Shown here piece by piece: positions 6,144-8,502 of a stretch of 8,502 nucleotides of DNA. Each line of letters begins with the position of its first letter. Position 1 is the first letter of the stretch. The notes beneath the pieces are model-generated. The model was not told where the DNA came from. It did no database searches and saw only the letters and a program-made list of their open reading frames with translations. The position numbers were made by a program, and so were the translations under genes. This DNA is from Bacteroidota bacterium (GTDB lineage Bacteria; Bacteroidota; Ignavibacteria; SZUA-365), in NCBI GenBank assembly GCA_018224345.1, contig JAGTUW010000132.1, positions 1-8,502 on the forward strand, in the 5' to 3' direction.

Positions 6144-6686
6144 ATGAGCATAGCACGCATCGCACACCGTTTCGCGACGGCAATACTTGACAGCATGCCC
6201 GAAGGGCCGGACCGGGAGGTCTTCCTGAACGATCTCGCCGATGTCCGTTCATCGGTCCTGGGCTCGCGGGAGTTGCTGCTGTTCTTTCAGTCACCGGTCA
6301 TATCCGAGAAGCTGAAAATGGGAACGGTTGACGCCCTGTTCGCCGACCGCGTGCAGTCACCGGCTCTCGCTGTCATCCGCTTTCTCGTAGAGAAGGGACG
6401 GGAAGAATATATCATGGAAATAATCGACACGGTGTTCACGCTGCACCGCGATCGTGAAGGCATACTCTCCACCAGCATTCACAGTGCAGTCGATCTCGGT
6501 GAGGACCAGCGATCTGCGCTGCATGACAAACTCGAACAACTATCGGGCAAGCGTATCGAGGTGCAATACGATGTCGATGCCGCACTGCTGGGCGGCCTTA
6601 TCGTGCGCATGGATGATATGGTGTATGACGGCAGCGTGCGTCATACTCTCCAGCGTCTGCGTGATCACCTCGTCCGCGGTGCCTGA
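6144..6686 (+). CDS. atpH: F0F1 ATP synthase subunit delta (OSCP-like)
   Basis: A 180-residue subunit that caps the alpha3beta3 hexamer and ties it to subunit b. The N-terminal helical bundle begins ARIAHRFATAILDSM (4-18), as is typical. The C-terminal family signature is LLGGLIVRMDDMVYDGSVRH (148-167). Length matches the family. It starts 15 nt after atpF without a recognisable Shine-Dalgarno; the start is set by the usual N-terminus, and translation may depend on coupling to atpF. Confidence 0.94.
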   Translation: MSIARIAHRFATAILDSMPEGPDREVFLNDLADVRSSVLGSRELLLFFQSPVISEKLKMGTVDALFADRVQSPALAVIRFLVEKGREEYIMEIIDTVFTLHRDREGILSTSIHSAVDLGEDQRSALHDKLEQLSGKRIEVQYDVDAALLGGLIVRMDDMVYDGSVRHTLQRLRDHLVRGA

Positions 6687-6728
6687 TAAGATCAGAACAC
6701 TCACAGCTTAGCAGAAGGCGACAATAAC

Positions 6729-8294
6729 ATGGCAGAAGTTCGACCCGATGAAGTATCGGCGATACTGAGAAAACAGTTAAGCGGCTTCGACAGTGACATC
6801 GATGTGTACGAGGTGGGGACCGTATTGCAGGTGGGCGACAATGTCGCACGCGTTTACGGTCTGAAAAACTGCCTCGCCGGTGAGCTGATCGAGTTTCCCA
6901 ACGACATTTTCGGCATGGCGCTGAACCTCGAAGAGGATAATGTCGGTTGCGTGCTGTTCGGTGAGGATACCGGCGTCAAAGAGGGCGATACCGTCAAGCG
7001 GACCGGACGCGTAGCCTCCATGCCGGTCGGCGAGGCAATGCTCGGACGTGTGATCGATCCACTCGGACGTCCTGTCGACGGCCGCGGAGTCATCAATACC
7101 GAAGCGACAATGCCCATCGAACGCAAGGCACTCGGCGTGCTGCAACGGCAACCGGTTATGGAACCGCTGCAAACCGGGTTGAAATCTATCGATTCGATGA
7201 TCCCTATCGGTCGCGGGCAACGTGAATTGATTATCGGAGACCGACAGACCGGAAAGACCGCAATCGCGCTCGATGCCATTGTCAATCAGAAACATACGCA
7301 TACCGAACAAGCCGAAAGCCGCGGTATCGAGCCGGTGTACTGCATTTATGTCGCCATCGGACAAAAGGCCTCCACTGTCGCACAGGTGCATGCCAAACTC
7401 GAGGAAAACGGCGCCATGCCCTACACGACGATCATCACCGCGGAAGCCAACACCACCGCACCGATGCAGTTTATCGCACCGTATTCCGGAGCAACGCTCG
7501 GTGAGTTCTTTCGCGACAGCGGACGTCATGCACTCGTGATCTACGACGATCTTTCGAAACAAGCCGTCGCATACCGCCAGCTCTCACTGTTGTTGCGTCG
7601 CCCCCCTGGCCGCGAAGCCTATCCCGGTGATGTGTTCTACCTGCATTCACGGTTGCTTGAACGTGCCTCGAAGCTCAGCGATGATCTCGGCGGTGGCAGT
7701 CTTACCGCGCTTCCGATCATCGAAACGCAGGCAGGGGACGTCTCGGCCTATATTCCGACCAATGTTATTTCGATTACCGACGGACAGATCTATCTCGAAA
7801 ACAGTCTGTTCAACGCCGGACAACGCCCGGCTGTCAATGTCGGTATCTCGGTCTCCCGTGTCGGCGGCAATGCCCAGATCAAGGCAATGAAGAAAATCGC
7901 CGGTCCGTTGCGTCTCGACCTCGCACAGTATCGCGAACTCGAGGCTTTTGCGAAATTCGGTTCCGATCTCGACAAAAACACGCAGCAACAGCTCCGTCGC
8001 GGGGCACGTATGCTCGAACTGCTCAAACAGGGACAGTATCAACCACTGCGTATCGAAGAGCAGGTCGCCGTCATCTTTGCCGGCGTCAAAGGCTATCTCG
8101 ATACCATCCCTCTCGAGGAAATCGCGCGCTTCGAAACAGAATTCCTTGAGCATCTGCGCACGCGACATCCGGAGGTCCTGACGGAAATCGGAGACACGAA
8201 GGCGTTGAGCGACGAGCTGACCGAGACACTCCAGACTGTACTCGCGTCTTTCGCTGAATCATTTCTTGCCGCACTCTCAACCATTGAAGCCTGA
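6729..8294 (+). CDS. atpA: F0F1 ATP synthase subunit alpha
   Basis: A 521-residue subunit alpha of the F1 hexamer, which binds regulatory, non-catalytic nucleotide and supplies the arginine finger to the beta active site. The P-loop is GDRQTGKT (170-177). The signature PAVNVGISVS is at 367-376, followed by the arginine finger R377. The segment VIYDDLSKQAVAYRQLSLLL (270-289) is highly conserved in alpha. The N-terminal beta-barrel covers about residues 25-95 and the C-terminal helical domain about 385-521. A loop between NQ (186-187) and C205 (CIYVAIGQK) is about 11 residues longer than in E. coli and includes HTHTEQAESRG. AGAAGG (6713-6718) lies 10 nt before the ATG. The gene starts 42 nt after atpH, and atpG follows after 5 nt. 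Confidence 0.97.
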   Translation: MAEVRPDEVSAILRKQLSGFDSDIDVYEVGTVLQVGDNVARVYGLKNCLAGELIEFPNDIFGMALNLEEDNVGCVLFGEDTGVKEGDTVKRTGRVASMPVGEAMLGRVIDPLGRPVDGRGVINTEATMPIERKALGVLQRQPVMEPLQTGLKSIDSMIPIGRGQRELIIGDRQTGKTAIALDAIVNQKHTHTEQAESRGIEPVYCIYVAIGQKASTVAQVHAKLEENGAMPYTTIITAEANTTAPMQFIAPYSGATLGEFFRDSGRHALVIYDDLSKQAVAYRQLSLLLRRPPGREAYPGDVFYLHSRLLERASKLSDDLGGGSLTALPIIETQAGDVSAYIPTNVISITDGQIYLENSLFNAGQRPAVNVGISVSRVGGNAQIKAMKKIAGPLRLDLAQYRELEAFAKFGSDLDKNTQQQLRRGARMLELLKQGQYQPLRIEEQVAVIFAGVKGYLDTIPLEEIARFETEFLEHLRTRHPEVLTEIGDTKALSDELTETLQTVLASFAESFLAALSTIEA

Positions 8295-8299
8295 GTTCC

Positions 8300-8502
8300 A
8301 TGGCCAATCTTCGAGAAATACGTAGTCGTATCAATGGCGTGCGCAGCACGAGCAAGATCACGCAGGCGATGAAAATGGTCGCGGCGGCAAAATTGCGCCG
8401 TGCGCAGGACAGCATTGTGTCCGCACGACCCTACGCTTACGGTCTGGCCGACCTGGTGCGTCACCTCCTCGCGCGTGTCGACCGCGATGTGCTGCCCGTT
8501 AC
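8300..8502 (+). CDS. atpG: F0F1 ATP synthase subunit gamma, N-terminal part
   Basis: The first 67 codons of subunit gamma, cut by the right edge. The start MANLREIRSRINGVRSTSKI and the following TQAMKMVAAAKLRRAQ are the family hallmark: the N-terminal helix of the central rotor shaft, which turns inside the alpha3beta3 hexamer. It begins 5 nt after the atpA stop, so translation is probably coupled. No defect is seen in the part present. Confidence 0.95.
   Translation, partial: MANLREIRSRINGVRSTSKITQAMKMVAAAKLRRAQDSIVSARPYAYGLADLVRHLLARVDRDVLPV

Overview
The window carries two blocks of genes on the + strand and one partial gene on the - strand. The best-supported block is an F-type ATP synthase operon: atpZ, an atpI-like gene, then atpB (a), atpE (c), atpF (b), atpH (delta), atpA (alpha) and the start of atpG (gamma), which runs off the right edge. 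Genes for the beta and epsilon subunits are not in the window, and whether they follow atpG cannot be seen. Upstream lies a two-gene unit of a MoxR-type AAA+ ATPase (RavA-like) and a von Willebrand factor A (VWA) protein (ViaA-like). At the left edge, divergently transcribed, is the N-terminal part of an exported TPR-repeat protein.

Organism: a Gram-negative-type bacterium with moderately high GC. Subunit a has a cleavable signal peptide and a periplasmic N-terminal extension, and atpZ-atpI precede atpB. From family knowledge both fit the Bacteroidota/Chlorobiota/Ignavibacteriota (FCB) lineage. Several genes have clear Shine-Dalgarno sites, which argues for a Chlorobi/Ignavibacteria-like member over classical Bacteroidetes, where such sites are rare. 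This placement is inference; no rRNA or other marker is present.

Layout: 1-307 (-), TPR protein; 308-565, divergent intergenic region with a promoter candidate for each side and a 25-bp interrupted palindrome; 566-3408, AAA+ and VWA genes separated by 14 nt; 3409-3594, AT-rich leader with a weak promoter candidate and no convincing terminator; 3595 onward, the tightly packed atp genes.

How the genes work together: the atp genes encode the membrane sector (a, b, c), part of the stalk (delta, gamma) and the alpha catalytic-hexamer subunit, with AtpZ and AtpI as accessory membrane proteins. MoxR AAA+ ATPases and VWA partners generally act as a chaperone pair that remodels or matures protein complexes. 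Their position beside the ATP synthase operon invites, but does not prove, a role in respiratory or ATP-synthase complex assembly. The less ordinary details are in that pair: a P-loop lacking its first glycine, five cysteines within 15 residues of the VWA protein, and a basic, aromatic-rich tail.
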